A stretch of 64,000 bases of DNA from an uncultured Verrucomicrobiota bacterium (GCA_937872895.1 CALMUP010000020.1:1-64000), one strand, 5' to 3'; shown: positions 18,123-28,584, numbered from the stretch's first letter. Program-made: numbers and translations. Notes: generated by a model from the sequence alone, not told the origin.

Positions 18123-19046
18123 ATGAGCAAACGCCCTGCCTCCTGTGATGTTGTCATCGTCGGTTCCGTCGGCATCGACACCATCGAAACCCCGCGCGAG
18201 AAGCGCGAGAGCATCCTCGGCGGGTCAGCCAGCTACGCCTGCGCCGCCGCCTCGTTCTTCGTGAAGACCGGCATGGTCGGCATCGTGGGCACCGATTTTC
18301 CGCGCCGGTTCATCAAGCAGTACCACGGCTTCGGCATCGATACCGAGGGTCTCCAGGTCAAGGAGGGGCTTACCTTCCGCTGGTCCGGCGTGTACGAGCA
18401 GAACATGGACCACCGCCGCACCCTTTCGACCGACCTCAACGTGTTCGCCACCTTCAGCCCGGAACTGCCGGCCTCGTACCGCGGTGCCCCGTACCTGTTC
18501 CTCGCCAACATTTCGCCGGAACTCCAGTTGCACGTGCTCGACCAGGTGAAGAAGCCGAAGTTCGTCCTGCTCGACACGATGGACTTGTGGATCAACGTCG
18601 CCCTCGACAACCTGAAGAAGGTGATCGGCAAGGTGACCATGCTGACCCTGAACGAACACGAGGCGCGCCACCTGACCGGCGAACACGGCCTGATCCGTGC
18701 CGCCCGCGCCCTGCTCAAACTGGGACCGAAATACATCTGCATCAAGAAGGGCGAACACGGCAGCATCCTGTTCAGCAAAAACTCGATTGCGTTGATGCCC
18801 GCGTTCCCGCTCGAGGACGTGCAGGATCCGACCGGGGCGGGCGACACCTTCGCCGGCGGGTTCATCGGCGCGCTGGCCCGCAGCGGCCAGACCTCCGAGG
18901 CGGCGATCCGCAAGGCGATGACCTACGGTTCCGTGGTGGCCTCGTTCGGCGTGGAGAAATTCAGCCTCGACCGCCTCGCCAAACTGACCCCGCGCGAGAT
19001 CGAGCAACGCGCAACCCAATTCCGCAGGATGGGCCGCATCGCCTGA
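18123..19046 (+). CDS. PfkB family sugar kinase
   Basis: The 307-residue product starts at ATG 18123; an open frame running in from 17655 is an artefact of the gmhA region. It has the ribokinase fold: 'VIVGSVGIDTIETP' at the N-terminus, 'GGSASYACAAASFFV', 'LTLNEHEARHLTGE' and the PfkB signature 'DPTGAGDTFAGGFIGA' with the catalytic aspartate. The neighbouring gmhA-like gene suggests a phosphorylated heptose or another sugar as substrate, but HldE-type kinases differ and I would not assign the substrate. It closes the plus-strand run that began at cysS. Confidence 0.88.
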   Translation: MSKRPASCDVVIVGSVGIDTIETPREKRESILGGSASYACAAASFFVKTGMVGIVGTDFPRRFIKQYHGFGIDTEGLQVKEGLTFRWSGVYEQNMDHRRTLSTDLNVFATFSPELPASYRGAPYLFLANISPELQLHVLDQVKKPKFVLLDTMDLWINVALDNLKKVIGKVTMLTLNEHEARHLTGEHGLIRAARALLKLGPKYICIKKGEHGSILFSKNSIALMPAFPLEDVQDPTGAGDTFAGGFIGALARSGQTSEAAIRKAMTYGSVVASFGVEKFSLDRLAKLTPREIEQRATQFRRMGRIA

Positions 19047-19062
19047 CCGGCGCGCCCGCGCG

Positions 19063-20124
19063 TCAGCGCCAGGCCATGACGGTGATCTCGCGCCGGTCGT
19101 GGTACAGTTGCCGCATGATCCATGTATAGCGCGTCTGTCCCGCCAGCAAGGCCTCCACCGGTTTGATCGCCGCATAGGGTTGCTCCTGCGGCAGCTTGAT
19201 GTTGCAGACGATACGCCGCGCCAACGCCGGTTCCAGCCAGCGCCGCAACAGGCCGAGCGCCACGCCGGGCGCGATCAGCATGTCGCCGACCAGCCAGTCC
19301 ACCGCCGGTCCGTCGCGCGGCGGCATGAAGGTGATGCCATTCTCCCGCCGGTGTTCGACCGTGCCCCATCCCGGTTGCGCCGGCGGCAGCTTCATCGGAC
19401 CGTGGTCCACCGCGATGACCGGACACCCGCGCTTGACGAAGGCATAGGTCCAGCCACCCGGCGCCGCGCCGAGGTCGATCACCCGTTCACCGGCCACCGG
19501 GGCCACCGGCATCACCGCGAATGCCTCTTCCATCTTCAGGTACGAACGCGAGGGTGCCGCGTCATCCCACTTCATGCGCAGGATGCCACCCGGCACGGTT
19601 TGTACCATCGCACCGGCCCGTTCGTGGCTGATGCGGCAGCCGTCGCGGCCGAGCAGGACCTGGATGACCGTGCCGTCGGGTTTGATCCGGTGCGGGGGCC
19701 GGTAGCGCTTCTCGAGGTCCGGCGCGGTCTTTCGGGCCAGCCGAACCGCTGCGCCCCAGATGCCCTCGAGCCGCTTGGGCAGCGACGTGCCGGCGGCGGC
19801 CTCGTTGTCGTCGTCCACGGTCAGCAGGTGCGCGGTCCACAACGGCTTTTCGGTGGCGGCGGTCCCAAGCATCCGCACCGCCGTCGCGTCACTCAGCGGT
19901 TTCAGTTCGTCCATCGGGACGAGGAACGGCGCCATCAGCCGTTGCCGCTCGAACACCAGTTGGCGGGCCGGAGGAGCCACGCCGCACAACTCGACCAGGC
20001 CGGGGGCCGGTGCCGACCAGTGTCCGGACGGTCCGCACTTGTCGCGGCCCTCCTCGATCAGCGCATCGGTGAATTCCGGGCGGCAGACGAACGTGCAAGC
20101 AGGCTTTGTCGCGGGATGGGACAT
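19063..20124 (-). CDS. RlmM/FtsJ-like rRNA 2'-O-methyltransferase
   Basis: ATG 20124 gives 353 residues; a longer open frame to 20244 lies inside the neighbouring gene. The C-terminal half is a Rossmann SAM methyltransferase: motif I 'VIDLGAAPGGWTYAFVKRG', then 'VIAVDHGPM', 'VDWLVGDML' and 'RIVCNIKLPQEQPY', with a catalytic lysine in the last motif as in FtsJ/RlmM enzymes. The N-terminal part resembles the THUMP-like region of RlmM, which methylates C2498 of 23S rRNA. The start lies 4 nt after the stop of a small zincin gene. RlmM is the best guess; another 2'-O-methyltransferase of the family is possible. Confidence 0.78.
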   Translation of the reverse strand: MSHPATKPACTFVCRPEFTDALIEEGRDKCGPSGHWSAPAPGLVELCGVAPPARQLVFERQRLMAPFLVPMDELKPLSDATAVRMLGTAATEKPLWTAHLLTVDDDNEAAAGTSLPKRLEGIWGAAVRLARKTAPDLEKRYRPPHRIKPDGTVIQVLLGRDGCRISHERAGAMVQTVPGGILRMKWDDAAPSRSYLKMEEAFAVMPVAPVAGERVIDLGAAPGGWTYAFVKRGCPVIAVDHGPMKLPPAQPGWGTVEHRRENGITFMPPRDGPAVDWLVGDMLIAPGVALGLLRRWLEPALARRIVCNIKLPQEQPYAAIKPVEALLAGQTRYTWIMRQLYHDRREITVMAWR

Positions 20125-20128
20125 GGGT

Positions 20129-20530
20129 TCAGTCCAGATCGCGGTCGGCGAGGGCGTCCTCATCGAGGCCGAGGTAGTGGCCGAGTTCATGCAGGTAGGT
20201 GCGGCGCACTTCCTCGCGGAAGGTCGGGCCGTCGCCGCGGGCATACTCCCAGATGTTCTCCATGAACAACGTGATGACCGTCGGATAAGCGGAGGTCACG
20301 CCGTGGCCATCGGCCAGCGAAACCCCGGTGAACAGGCCAAGGGTGTCGGAAGCGATGCCGGCCTGCTCGTCCGAACGCCGGGGCAGCATCTCGTACAACA
20401 CCGGCAACGCGGCCGCGTGACGGCGCACCGGCGGCGGCAACGCCTTGATCGTCGCCTCCACCTCCTGGTGGGCGGCGAGATAAAGGCGCTTGCGTAATTG
20501 TTCACGGATTCCGGGAGCACGCATACCCAT
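20129..20530 (-). CDS. Small zincin-like metallopeptidase (DUF1025 family)
   Basis: The 133-residue product (ATG 20530; GTG 20533 is an alternative) carries the zinc motif His-Glu-Leu-Gly-His in 'TYLHELGHYLGLDEDAL' near the C-terminus, the placement typical of PF06262 proteins. 'DTLGLFTGVSL' and 'ITLFMENIWEYA' also match this family. It is cytoplasmic (no signal peptide). It is just upstream of, and probably cotranscribed with, the methyltransferase gene. The substrate is unknown. Confidence 0.85.
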   Translation of the reverse strand: MGMRAPGIREQLRKRLYLAAHQEVEATIKALPPPVRRHAAALPVLYEMLPRRSDEQAGIASDTLGLFTGVSLADGHGVTSAYPTVITLFMENIWEYARGDGPTFREEVRRTYLHELGHYLGLDEDALADRDLD

Positions 20531-20683
20531 CACCGTAGCAAGTGAAGTTCCGAGCGGCTATTCCTATTCAAGCGCTTTTGTCGCGCAGAGGCTTCTTTTG
20601 GCGTGTCAAAATCGATGACGAGTCCTATACTGTGGCTCGCACGCAGCGACGTAATTCGCTGTTGTTTGTAAAGGAGCTTGTCG

Positions 20684-21031
20684 GTGGGAAAGTACGAACT
20701 GGATGTGCAGGTAAAGTCGGAGGCAGGCGTTGATCTGGTCGAGCTCGACGGCCCGGTGGACTCTGCCACGATCGAGGTATTCAAGTCCCGCTTGGATCCG
20801 GTGTGCAACAGGCAGGGTGCCAAGGTCCTGCTCGACTGCCAGCAATTAACCTACCTGAACAGCCGGGCCATCGGCCTCCTGGTCAACTACCACCGGCACC
20901 TGTTGCAATCTCGCGGTCGCCTGGCCCTGTGCCGGCTCAATACGAAGTTGGTGCGTTCACTTGATTTGCTGCAGTTGGGTAAAACCCTGTTTACGTACGA
21001 AACCCGCGAGCTTGGCCTGGAGTCGTTCTAG
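20684..21031 (+). CDS. STAS domain anti-sigma factor antagonist
   Basis: The 115-residue single STAS domain starts at GTG 20684, 7 nt after AAGGAG; the in-frame TTG at 20678 is too close to that site. 'VLLDCQQLTYLNSRAIGLLVNYH' (in part) is the usual switch region, and Ser in 'LNSRAIGLL' is the likely phosphorylation site, matching the serine of SpoIIAA. The next gene encodes a PP2C/SpoIIE phosphatase 32 nt downstream, so this is probably its substrate in a partner-switching pathway. No kinase (SpoIIAB/RsbW type) is nearby. Confidence 0.9.
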   Translation: MGKYELDVQVKSEAGVDLVELDGPVDSATIEVFKSRLDPVCNRQGAKVLLDCQQLTYLNSRAIGLLVNYHRHLLQSRGRLALCRLNTKLVRSLDLLQLGKTLFTYETRELGLESF

Positions 21032-21063
21032 GTTCATTTGGTTGATTGACCGGACACGCTTGG

Positions 21064-23019
21064 ATGCCGACCGGACTGAAATTCATCCACAAGATCATCC
21101 TGCTGATGGTGGGATGTATCGCCTTCACCGGCGCGATCATCGCGGTGACCTTCGCCGCCCGTTTCCGGACGGAACTTATCCGTCAGGAGGAAGGATCCTC
21201 GTTTACCGTCTATCAGGCTGCGGCGAACTACCTCACGGGTCACTATTTCTCCAAGAATGAACATTTCGTGCCGCGCAGTCTTGGCTACGTCTTCAGCAAC
21301 CGGTTCCTGGTCGCCGAGGGCGAAGGTTCGCTCAGTGTGACGCACCGGCCATCCCGTGTCGCGCTGTACGAGCCGGATGGATCACTGATCTATGCCTACA
21401 GCATCGACGGCAAGCCCCATGCTCCGACGAATGTTCCGGCTTCCTCGCTGTCATCGAATGTCTCCGTTGTGTTCAATCGCCCGCTCGACCTGATCGTCGT
21501 CTCGGGTCCGATCGATCCGTTCGGCGCGGTGCCGGGCTATGTGACCATCGACCTCCCGACCGATATCGGCGAGCGGCTGCGTGCCCTCTACCGCACGGCT
21601 GCGGTGATGCTGCTCGGTGGCACCTTGCTGACCACCTTGCTCGGCTTCCTGCTCACCCGGCGGTTCCTCGCGCCGGTGCAGGCCCTGACCGACGCCGCCC
21701 GGCGGGTGCATGCCGGCGACTATTCGTTCCGCATCCAGCATGCGGCCAACGATGAAATCGGCCTGCTCACCTCGACCTTCAACGAAATGGTGTCGTCGTG
21801 GGTGCGCCGCCTCTCGCTGATGCACCGGATCCAGGAATGGACCCTGAAGGTCGGCAACGAGTTTGACCGTCATCGCCTCTATGCCCGGCTGCTCGACATG
21901 TTCCACAATGTGGCGTCTTCGAAGATGTGCGCGTTGTTCTTGCGGACCGACGGCGGGCGTGACATCGATCCGGTGGCGGTGCGGGGTGAGGAAATCCCGC
22001 CCGATGTGACCGGGCCGATCCGTTTTGCCCTCGAGAAAAACGAACCGGTCCTGATGGAACGTGCCGCCAGCGAGACCGGCGCCTCGCTGGGCCGGGTGAA
22101 GTCGATGGTGTTGCCGCTGGTCAGCGGGGAGCGGCCGATCGGTGCGGTGTACATCGGTCCCCCGGATGGCGCACCCGCCTACGATGATGAAATGGTGGCG
22201 ACCCTGCAGACCCTGGCCCAGCATGCGGGCATCGCGGTGGAGAACGCGCGCCTGCTCAACGAGGTCGCGGAAAAGCGGCGCATCGAGCAGGAAATGGGTT
22301 GGGCGCGCGACATCCAGCGCACGTTGTTGCCAAACCAGGCGGTGAACATCCCCGGGTACAGCCTGCACGGCTTCAGCCTGCCGGCGACCGAGGTCGGGGG
22401 CGACTACTTCGACTACCTCGCCCGCGATGCCGGACGGTTTCACATCATCGTGAGCGATGTCTCCGGCAAGGGTGTCGCCGCCGGATTGATCATGAGCGTG
22501 TTGCGCTCGCTGGTCCATACCTACAGTGAATTCACCGAGGCGCCGCAGGACATCCTGCGCCACGTCAACCGTGTGCTCACCCGCGACCTCGATGAATACA
22601 TGTTCATCACCGCGAACATGTTGACCCTGCAAGCCGATACCCACGTGCTGCGCATCGCGAGGGCCGGGCATGAGCCGGTGCTGATCATTGGTGCCGATGG
22701 ATCGATTCAATGGATCAAGCCGAACGGGACGGCGCTGGGCCTGCTCGATGTCGGGAGCTTTGAGGCGAATTTCGAGATCGCCGAATACCGCATGCAGCCG
22801 GGCGATACCGTGTTGCTCTATACGGATGGCATTACCGAGGCCCAGGATGTCGAGGGTGAGGAGTATGGACTCGATCAACTGGTGAAGGATGCCGCCACGT
22901 TGAGGCACCTGCCGGTTACGGCCATGCTGGAAGGATTGCTGGAGCGGGTCCGGCGATTTGCCAGCGACCGGATCCAGCTTGACGATATTACGCTGGTGGC
23001 GTTGCGCCGAGATCGATGA
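21064..23019 (+). CDS. Membrane PP2C (SpoIIE-type) phosphatase with HAMP and GAF domains
   Basis: The 651-residue sensor phosphatase has membrane segments at about 8-30 and 178-198 enclosing an extracytoplasmic sensing domain, then HAMP (about 199-250), GAF (about 270-405) and SpoIIE phosphatase (about 430-645). Metal-binding aspartates are in '[13 protein letters not shown]', '[18 protein letters not shown]' and '[12 protein letters not shown]'. It should dephosphorylate the adjacent STAS protein in response to an external or cytoplasmic signal. ATG 21064 is the best start; a TTG at 21046 is in frame. It converges on the DUF255 gene. Confidence 0.92.
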   Translation: MPTGLKFIHKIILLMVGCIAFTGAIIAVTFAARFRTELIRQEEGSSFTVYQAAANYLTGHYFSKNEHFVPRSLGYVFSNRFLVAEGEGSLSVTHRPSRVALYEPDGSLIYAYSIDGKPHAPTNVPASSLSSNVSVVFNRPLDLIVVSGPIDPFGAVPGYVTIDLPTDIGERLRALYRTAAVMLLGGTLLTTLLGFLLTRRFLAPVQALTDAARRVHAGDYSFRIQHAANDEIGLLTSTFNEMVSSWVRRLSLMHRIQEWTLKVGNEFDRHRLYARLLDMFHNVASSKMCALFLRTDGGRDIDPVAVRGEEIPPDVTGPIRFALEKNEPVLMERAASETGASLGRVKSMVLPLVSGERPIGAVYIGPPDGAPAYDDEMVATLQTLAQHAGIAVENARLLNEVAEKRRIEQEMGWARDIQRTLLPNQAVNIPGYSLHGFSLPATEVGGDYFDYLARDAGRFHIIVSDVSGKGVAAGLIMSVLRSLVHTYSEFTEAPQDILRHVNRVLTRDLDEYMFITANMLTLQADTHVLRIARAGHEPVLIIGADGSIQWIKPNGTALGLLDVGSFEANFEIAEYRMQPGDTVLLYTDGITEAQDVEGEEYGLDQLVKDAATLRHLPVTAMLEGLLERVRRFASDRIQLDDITLVALRRDR

Positions 23020-25075
23020 CGGATTCGCCGTCCGGACGGCGAAGCTGGATCCGCGACTCCGGCCGGCATCCGGAAGGTGTGCATACACTGAAGGACATCG
23101 TCACCTCGGACACCGCGAGGTCAAAGCTCCATCCCGCCGGGGCATTCGGGTCAGCCTTCCATGACGGGATCGCCCAACCATCCTGATCCAGCGCTGCCAT
23201 CGACGTGAGGCTCCATCCGGCGGGCAGCCGGACGGACACGCGCCAATCCTGCCCGGTGCGTTGCGTGCGCCAGGCAAGCAGCCGCGCGGGGTCCTGCAGT
23301 TCCAGCGCCGCGGTGGCCAGGGTCGGAGCGGCTGATGGGATGCGGGTGAGCACCCCCTGATGGGCGGTGATGATCCGGCCGGCCAGATCCAGCAGATCCG
23401 GCCGGTCAGCCAGCCAGCCGAAGCGTGTCAGGGCCTGCACGGCGAGGCCAAGGCTGGACGGTGCGCCCTGGTCAAAGATATCGCAGGCGGGCAGAATCAG
23501 GCTCGGTTCGCGGTTGCTGGTCATGCGGAAACGCGCGGTTTCCCGGTCGAGGTAGTGGTCGAGCAGGGTTTCGATGCCGCGGGCGGCCTGTTGACGGAAG
23601 GAGTCCTCGCCGGTCGCGCCGTGAAGCGCGAGGTCGGCAAGGACCAGCGCGGCCACATCCTCCAGCACCGCTTCGCGTCCGGCGACTCCGGCGCACCAAC
23701 TGCGGCGCAGGATGCCGTCCACGACGAGGTGGTGCGCGATGAACGCGCGGGCGTGGCGGGCGCGCTCCAGCAGCGCCGGATCGTCGAGTACGGCGGAAGC
23801 CTCGGCGAGGGCGCGGATGGCCAGGGCGTTCCAGCCGGTGATGACCTTGTCGTCGCGGGAGGGGGCGGGACGCTGCGCGCGGGCCCTCAACAGGCGATCG
23901 CGGGCCGGAGCCAGCGAGGCCAGGTCGGCTTCGGTGACATTGTCGCCGAGCGCAGGCAGGTTGGTTCCGGTGGGAGCACCGGTTGTTTCGTCAGCGATGG
24001 TGCCGCCGGGCCGGATGCCGTAGGCCGCGAAGAAGCGCGTGCGGAGGTCATCGGGGAGCCGCGCACTCAGTTCGTCGTGCGTCCAGGTGTAATACGCGCC
24101 TTCTCCGTCGGGGCTGTCGGCGTCGAGCGCGGCGAAAAAGCCGCCGTCCGGATGTGACAGTTCGCGATCGAGCCATGCGGCAGTCTCGCGCACGATCCGC
24201 CGGTAACGCGGGCGGTGGTAGGTGGCCAGGGCGCGGGCATAGACTCCGAGGAGAAGGGCATTGTCGCACAACATCTTCTCGAAGTGCGGCAGGAACCAGC
24301 GTTCGTCGGTGGCATATCGGTGGAATCCACCGCCGATCTGGTCGTAGAGGCCGCCGCGGGCCATCGCATCGAGGGTGCGTTCGATCATCAGGTCCAGCGG
24401 ATGGTCGCGGTGCAAGGCGCGGACTTGAAGGAGCAGGTGGAGCCCGGTGTGTTGGGGGAATTTCGGGGCGTCGCCGAAGCCGCCAAAGCGCGCGTCAAAC
24501 CGTTCGAGGTAATGGCTCACCAGCGTTGCGGGGTCGAGCTGGTGACCGGGAAGGAGGTTCTCGGTCGCGCGTTGCTGTTCCTTGCGGAGCGCCGCGGTGA
24601 GGGCGTCGGCTTGTTTCTCCACCTCCTCGCGCCGGGAGGTCCAGAGGTCGGCGAGACGACGGAGCAGGGAGATGAAGCCGATGCGGCCGGGGCGGTCGTC
24701 ACGCGGAAAATAGGTGCCGGCGTACCATGGCCGGGCATCCGGGGTCAGCCACACGGAGTTCGGCCAGCCGCCGCGCTGGGTCATCAGTTGGGTGGCGGTC
24801 ATGTACAAGGTATCGACATCGGGGTGTTCCTCGCGGTCGACCTTGATGGCGATGAAGTGCCGGTTGAGGAGATCCGCCACGGTCGGGTCGTCGAACGATT
24901 CGTGAGCCATGACATGGCACCAGTGGCAGGAGGAGTAACCGATGGAAAGGAAGATGGGTTTGTCGGCGCTTCGGGCTTCGGCGAAAGCCTCCTCGCCCCA
25001 GGGAAACCAGTGCACCGGCTGGTGTGCGTGCTGGTGCAGGTAGGGGCTGGTCGCGTGGGCGAGGCGGTTGGTCAT
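22988..25075 (-). CDS. Thioredoxin-fold DUF255 protein (YyaL/SPATA20 family)
   Basis: The 695-residue product begins '[20 protein letters not shown]', the usual opening of the family, followed by a thioredoxin-like domain with the redox motif in '[19 protein letters not shown]' (about residues 45-65). An alpha/alpha-toroid of glycosidase type follows over the remaining 500 residues ('[21 protein letters not shown]', in part). The start overlaps the transporter stop (ATGA). Cellular function is unsettled for the whole family. The last 32 codons-worth of sequence converge with the phosphatase gene, overlapping its 3' end by about 32 nt. Confidence 0.9.
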   Translation of the reverse strand: MTNRLAHATSPYLHQHAHQPVHWFPWGEEAFAEARSADKPIFLSIGYSSCHWCHVMAHESFDDPTVADLLNRHFIAIKVDREEHPDVDTLYMTATQLMTQRGGWPNSVWLTPDARPWYAGTYFPRDDRPGRIGFISLLRRLADLWTSRREEVEKQADALTAALRKEQQRATENLLPGHQLDPATLVSHYLERFDARFGGFGDAPKFPQHTGLHLLLQVRALHRDHPLDLMIERTLDAMARGGLYDQIGGGFHRYATDERWFLPHFEKMLCDNALLLGVYARALATYHRPRYRRIVRETAAWLDRELSHPDGGFFAALDADSPDGEGAYYTWTHDELSARLPDDLRTRFFAAYGIRPGGTIADETTGAPTGTNLPALGDNVTEADLASLAPARDRLLRARAQRPAPSRDDKVITGWNALAIRALAEASAVLDDPALLERARHARAFIAHHLVVDGILRRSWCAGVAGREAVLEDVAALVLADLALHGATGEDSFRQQAARGIETLLDHYLDRETARFRMTSNREPSLILPACDIFDQGAPSSLGLAVQALTRFGWLADRPDLLDLAGRIITAHQGVLTRIPSAAPTLATAALELQDPARLLAWRTQRTGQDWRVSVRLPAGWSLTSMAALDQDGWAIPSWKADPNAPAGWSFDLAVSEVTMSFSVCTPSGCRPESRIQLRRPDGESVIDLGATPPA

Positions 25076-26715
25076 GCCGGGCCCGGTTGGGTGCCGGACT
25101 TCTCGAGCACGCCGGCGATCTTCTTGGTGTGGCGCACGATCCGGTCCATCTCGCTGATGTATTCGGTCAGCACGAATCCGGATAGGGGTTTCAGCGAGCC
25201 CTCGGCGATACGGCGCACGAGTTCGGCCTGCAGGTTCTCGGATTCGGGTAGGTAGCGGGAACGTTGCTCGCGCAGGGTCCTGGCCCGCGAGGAAAAGTCG
25301 TGAGGATGATCGGGCGACCACGAGGCCTCCACCGAGGCGAGCAACGGCTCCACCGAACGGTACAGGTCATCGCCGACGCGCTTGGCGAAGGCGCGGTCGT
25401 CGCTGGACAGACGGTGATGCACATCCATGGAGAGGTCGGCGAGGTTGTCGTTGTGATCGCTGATCCGCTCCACGTAGATCAGGCTCAGGTTCAGCCATTG
25501 AATTTCCGCACCGAGGCGGGTGTCCTGAACACGCGCGGACAGCCGGAGCAGGTAGTCGCGCATCACGGCATAAATCAGATCCATGGAGGCTTCGGTGCGC
25601 TTCACCTCCTGATGCAACGCGCGCTCGGGCTCGGCGAGCAATTTCCGGTTCAGGGTGAATCCGCGGCGGACGATCCGTGCCGCACGGACCAGTTCGCGGC
25701 GGGCGCAGAGCAACGCGGCGGGCGGGTCGTCGAGGGCCGCTTCGTCAAGATGGCTGCGGTCCGACTCGCGTTCCGGGAACCGGGCGATCCAGGTCAGGAG
25801 TCGGGCCAGCGGGCCGGTCAGCGGCACGAGCACCACACCGCCACCGAGCAGCATCAAGGAATGGGCATGGGCGATCTGGCGGGTCAGCGAGCCGTCGAGG
25901 TGCTGGATCGCGGCGATCAACCAGGGAAGCATGGCGATCGAGAGGCCGGCGGTGATCAGGTTAAAGAACAGGTGGGCAAGGGCACCGCGCCGCGCGTCAG
26001 CGTTGGTGCCGACCGAGCTGATCAGTGCGGTCGTGCAGGTGCCGATCTGGGCGCCGATGATGAACGGGATGGCCTGGCGGATATCGGTCAGTACGCCGGC
26101 GGCGGCGAGGGCGAACAGCAGGCCGATGGTGGCACCGCTGCTCTGGATCAAGGCGGTGAAGGCGATCGCGCCGAGCAGGGCGATCAGGAAGCCGGAGCCG
26201 TCATCGCGGGTCGTATGGTCCATCCAGGCGGCGAGGTCGGCGCGGAAGGGGTGGACCGACTGGCTCATCAACTGCATGCCGAGGAACAACAGGCCCATGC
26301 CGATCATCGCGGTGCCGAGGCCGCGGCGCGCCGTCGATCCGGGCAGCAGGCGCAACAGGAGCCCGAGCGAGGCCAGCGCAGCCCACAGCCAGCCGATGTC
26401 GAAGGCGAATAGCTGCATGGCCAGGCTGGTGCCGAAGTTTGCGCCGGCAATGACCGGGATCGCGCCGGGTAAGGTCAGCAAGCCGGCGTTAAGCAGGCCG
26501 ATGGTCATGACCGTGGTTGCGCTGGAGTGGATCGCGGTACCCATGGCTGTGCCAAGGGCATATCCCCGCCTACGGCTCTTGTTCAACCCGCTCATGGCGC
26601 GGCGGAAGCGCTCGCCGGCGGCGGCCTTCAGGCTGTCCGACATCTGCATCATGCCGAACAGGAAGAGCGACAGGCCACCGGCACCCATCCACAGCGCGTT
26701 GGCGGTCTGACTCAT
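25072..26715 (-). CDS. Na+/phosphate cotransporter family protein with PhoU-like domain
   Basis: The 547-residue membrane protein has about eight or nine hydrophobic segments in residues 5-310. They include the two family repeats with '[17 protein letters not shown]' and '[19 protein letters not shown]', the QSS-type motifs of PF02690 transporters. The C-terminal 200 residues are a helical PhoU-like domain ('[17 protein letters not shown]'). It takes up phosphate, or another anion, with sodium. It overlaps its neighbours by ATGA at both ends (Nudix upstream, DUF255 downstream). Confidence 0.92.
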   Translation of the reverse strand: MSQTANALWMGAGGLSLFLFGMMQMSDSLKAAAGERFRRAMSGLNKSRRRGYALGTAMGTAIHSSATTVMTIGLLNAGLLTLPGAIPVIAGANFGTSLAMQLFAFDIGWLWAALASLGLLLRLLPGSTARRGLGTAMIGMGLLFLGMQLMSQSVHPFRADLAAWMDHTTRDDGSGFLIALLGAIAFTALIQSSGATIGLLFALAAAGVLTDIRQAIPFIIGAQIGTCTTALISSVGTNADARRGALAHLFFNLITAGLSIAMLPWLIAAIQHLDGSLTRQIAHAHSLMLLGGGVVLVPLTGPLARLLTWIARFPERESDRSHLDEAALDDPPAALLCARRELVRAARIVRRGFTLNRKLLAEPERALHQEVKRTEASMDLIYAVMRDYLLRLSARVQDTRLGAEIQWLNLSLIYVERISDHNDNLADLSMDVHHRLSSDDRAFAKRVGDDLYRSVEPLLASVEASWSPDHPHDFSSRARTLREQRSRYLPESENLQAELVRRIAEGSLKPLSGFVLTEYISEMDRIVRHTKKIAGVLEKSGTQPGPA

Positions 26716-27242
26716 GGCGGTGATGCGGTGTTCGGCGTACAGCGCAGGTCGTACCCGAGCATCGTGTCATCCTTGAAGAGGAAGCGCCCGGTGAAGGAGT
26801 GGTCGGCCAGCATGAACGGCAGCCAGTACCGGTCATCGGCCCACATCTCGTGGTACGGGATCCGGTCGAGCGGGGTCCAGATCGGCAGGGCCTCGTCGGT
26901 TTCGGTGGGTGTCCCCTCGAAGGCATGCGCGAGGAAGACATAGCCGTGCAGCTTGAAGCCGTCGGCGAACTGGAAGAACAGTTCGCCGCACGGTTTGACA
27001 TCCAATGGGGTGATGTGCAGCTCTTCCTGGGCCTCGCGCACGGCGCACTGGGCGGGGGTTTCCCCGGGGTCGATCCGTCCGCCCGGGCCGTTGATCTTGC
27101 CGGCCCCGAGGCCTCGTTTCTTCCGGATTAACAGGATTTCTCCATCGCGGATCACAAAGATCAGCGTGGCAGTCTGGTCGGGGGTCCAGCGGTTCCAGTT
27201 GATGTGCTCGAACGAGGTGACGGCCAGCGGGTTTGAGGTCAT
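26712..27242 (-). CDS. Nudix hydrolase (MTH1/8-oxo-dGTPase-like)
   Basis: The 176-residue product starts at ATG 27242; the longer open frame reaching 27680 reads through unrelated DNA. The Nudix box is complete: 'GGRIDPGETPAQCAVREAQE' continuing 'EL', with all glutamates needed for metal binding. 'ATLIFVIRDGEILLIRKKRG' opens the domain. The 'NGPGGRI' lead-in and 'WTPLDRIPYHEMWADDRYWL' resemble MTH1-type enzymes that clean oxidised nucleotides. The stop overlaps the transporter start. The exact nucleotide substrate cannot be read from the sequence. Confidence 0.88.
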   Translation of the reverse strand: MTSNPLAVTSFEHINWNRWTPDQTATLIFVIRDGEILLIRKKRGLGAGKINGPGGRIDPGETPAQCAVREAQEELHITPLDVKPCGELFFQFADGFKLHGYVFLAHAFEGTPTETDEALPIWTPLDRIPYHEMWADDRYWLPFMLADHSFTGRFLFKDDTMLGYDLRCTPNTASPP

Positions 27243-27302
27243 GGATGCTGCTACTCTGCCAGACCTTGACGCGTAGTCAAGGTCACCGTAAATTGGGTGG
27301 TC

Positions 27303-27506
27303 ATGAAACTCTTCCTCATCGTCCTCGGTTCCTTCGCCTTCTGCATGGTCGCCATGGCGGTCGGTATCATCATCCGCAACCGCGGGTTCACCACGTGTGG
27401 CCGGGCGGCAGCTGCGGCCATGGAGGGGGGCGACGGCACCTGCTCGGTGTGCGGAGTCGGTTCCGGCGAATGCCGCAACAAGAAGAAGGATCAGGTCGCG
27501 TCCTGA
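27303..27506 (+). CDS. nqrM: NqrM-like maturation factor for Na+-translocating NADH:quinone reductase (DUF539)
   Basis: The 67-residue protein has one N-terminal membrane segment (about 3-24) with 'MVAMAVGIII', then a cysteine cluster: Cys32, Cys47, Cys50 and Cys57 ('TTCGRAAAAAM', 'TCSVCGVGSGEC'). Size, topology and cysteine spacing recall NqrM, the membrane protein that delivers iron for Na+-NQR assembly. The adjacent apbE gene, whose product attaches FMN to NqrB and NqrC, supports this. The glycine after the first cysteine is kept, but the usual 'SCGG' is changed to 'TCGR', so the call is moderate. No nqr subunit gene is in the window. Confidence 0.6.
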   Translation: MKLFLIVLGSFAFCMVAMAVGIIIRNRGFTTCGRAAAAAMEGGDGTCSVCGVGSGECRNKKKDQVAS

Positions 27507-27522
27507 CCCGTACGCGGTCCAG

Positions 27523-28584
27523 TTAGCGCACCAGCAAGGCTTCGAAACCTGGGCTGAAGCGGGTCGAGAATCCGCCTCGATCGTCGTGCTCGATGAAGGC
27601 CGCCTCGATCCCGGGCCTTTCGGCGAGAAAGGCGAGTCCATCCTCCGTTCCCATGACAAACAGTGCGGTGGCCAGGGCATCGGCCGTGGCGGTGTCGGGG
27701 GCGATCACGGTGACGCTGGCGAGGCGGGAGGTGGCCGGCTCTCCGGAGCGCGGATCGAGGATGTGGGAGATCTTGCGGCCTTCGGCATCGAGGGTGAATT
27801 TTCGATAATTGCCGGAGGTCGCGAGGCCGTGGCGATCAAGGGCGACTATCAGGTCGTAGGCTTCGCCAGGTTGCGCACCATCGACGGGACGGTCAATCCC
27901 CACCCGCCAGGGACGCATCTTCTCGCTCTGGCCGCGCGCGAAGACCTCACCGCCGATCTCGACGAAATAATTCGTGACGCTGCGTTGTTCCAGCAGGGAG
28001 ACCACGGCATCCACGGCCCACCCCTCGACGAGGGCGTTGACATTGAGTGCCGTGCCGGGAACCGACTTCCGCAAGGCCCCCTCGGTGGTGACCTCCACGG
28101 CATCGCACCCGGCATGCCGCATCGCCTCGGCCCGTTCCGTGGCATCCGGCTCGCGGCGGGGACCCAGGTGGCCGAACCCCCATGCGTTGATCAAGCGGTC
28201 GAGGCCGGGGGTGAACACCCCGCCGGTTTCCTCGCACAACGCGATGGCTCTGCGTACCACGGCAGCGAATTCGGACGAAACCGGCATGGGTTCGGTGGAG
28301 GTGTGGGCATTGAACCGGCTGATCTCGCTGTCCGGCTGGTAGGTGGACATCTGGGCGTTGATCCGGGAGAGCAGCGCATCGATCTCGGCTTTTAGCTGCA
28401 CCACGGCAGCCTGATCCATCCGGGTGTCGGTGAATTTCACCGAATACGAACTCCACGCTTCGCCGGATACTTTCCAGAACTGGAGCGGTGGCGGACGCTG
28501 GTAATAGAAATACAGGGCGATCAGGACCACCGATCCGGCGGTGATGGTCTTGCGCAGGTTGAACGGACGGGGCTGGATGATCAC
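27523..28584 (-). CDS. apbE: FAD:protein FMN transferase (ApbE)
   Basis: The 353-residue product transfers FMN from FAD to a threonine in target proteins such as NqrB/NqrC or RnfG/RnfD. After a cytoplasmic tail there is a membrane segment (about 14-28), then the ApbE domain: 'SYSVKFTDTRMDQAAVVQLK', 'TEPMPVSSEFAAVVRRAIAL', 'WGFG', 'ALNVNALVEGWAVDAV', 'FVEIGGEVFARGQ', and the C-terminal 'SHILDPRSGEPATSRLASVT', all diagnostic. Membrane anchoring fits a periplasmic-side enzyme. It converges on nqrM and overlaps the upstream hypothetical gene by ATGA. Confidence 0.93.
   Translation of the reverse strand: MIIQPRPFNLRKTITAGSVVLIALYFYYQRPPPLQFWKVSGEAWSSYSVKFTDTRMDQAAVVQLKAEIDALLSRINAQMSTYQPDSEISRFNAHTSTEPMPVSSEFAAVVRRAIALCEETGGVFTPGLDRLINAWGFGHLGPRREPDATERAEAMRHAGCDAVEVTTEGALRKSVPGTALNVNALVEGWAVDAVVSLLEQRSVTNYFVEIGGEVFARGQSEKMRPWRVGIDRPVDGAQPGEAYDLIVALDRHGLATSGNYRKFTLDAEGRKISHILDPRSGEPATSRLASVTVIAPDTATADALATALFVMGTEDGLAFLAERPGIEAAFIEHDDRGGFSTRFSPGFEALLVR

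Noticed and set aside
24215-25255. A 346-codon plus-strand open frame
   Set aside because: It is antisense to the DUF255 and transporter genes, both of which are strongly supported; no ribosome site or domain is present.
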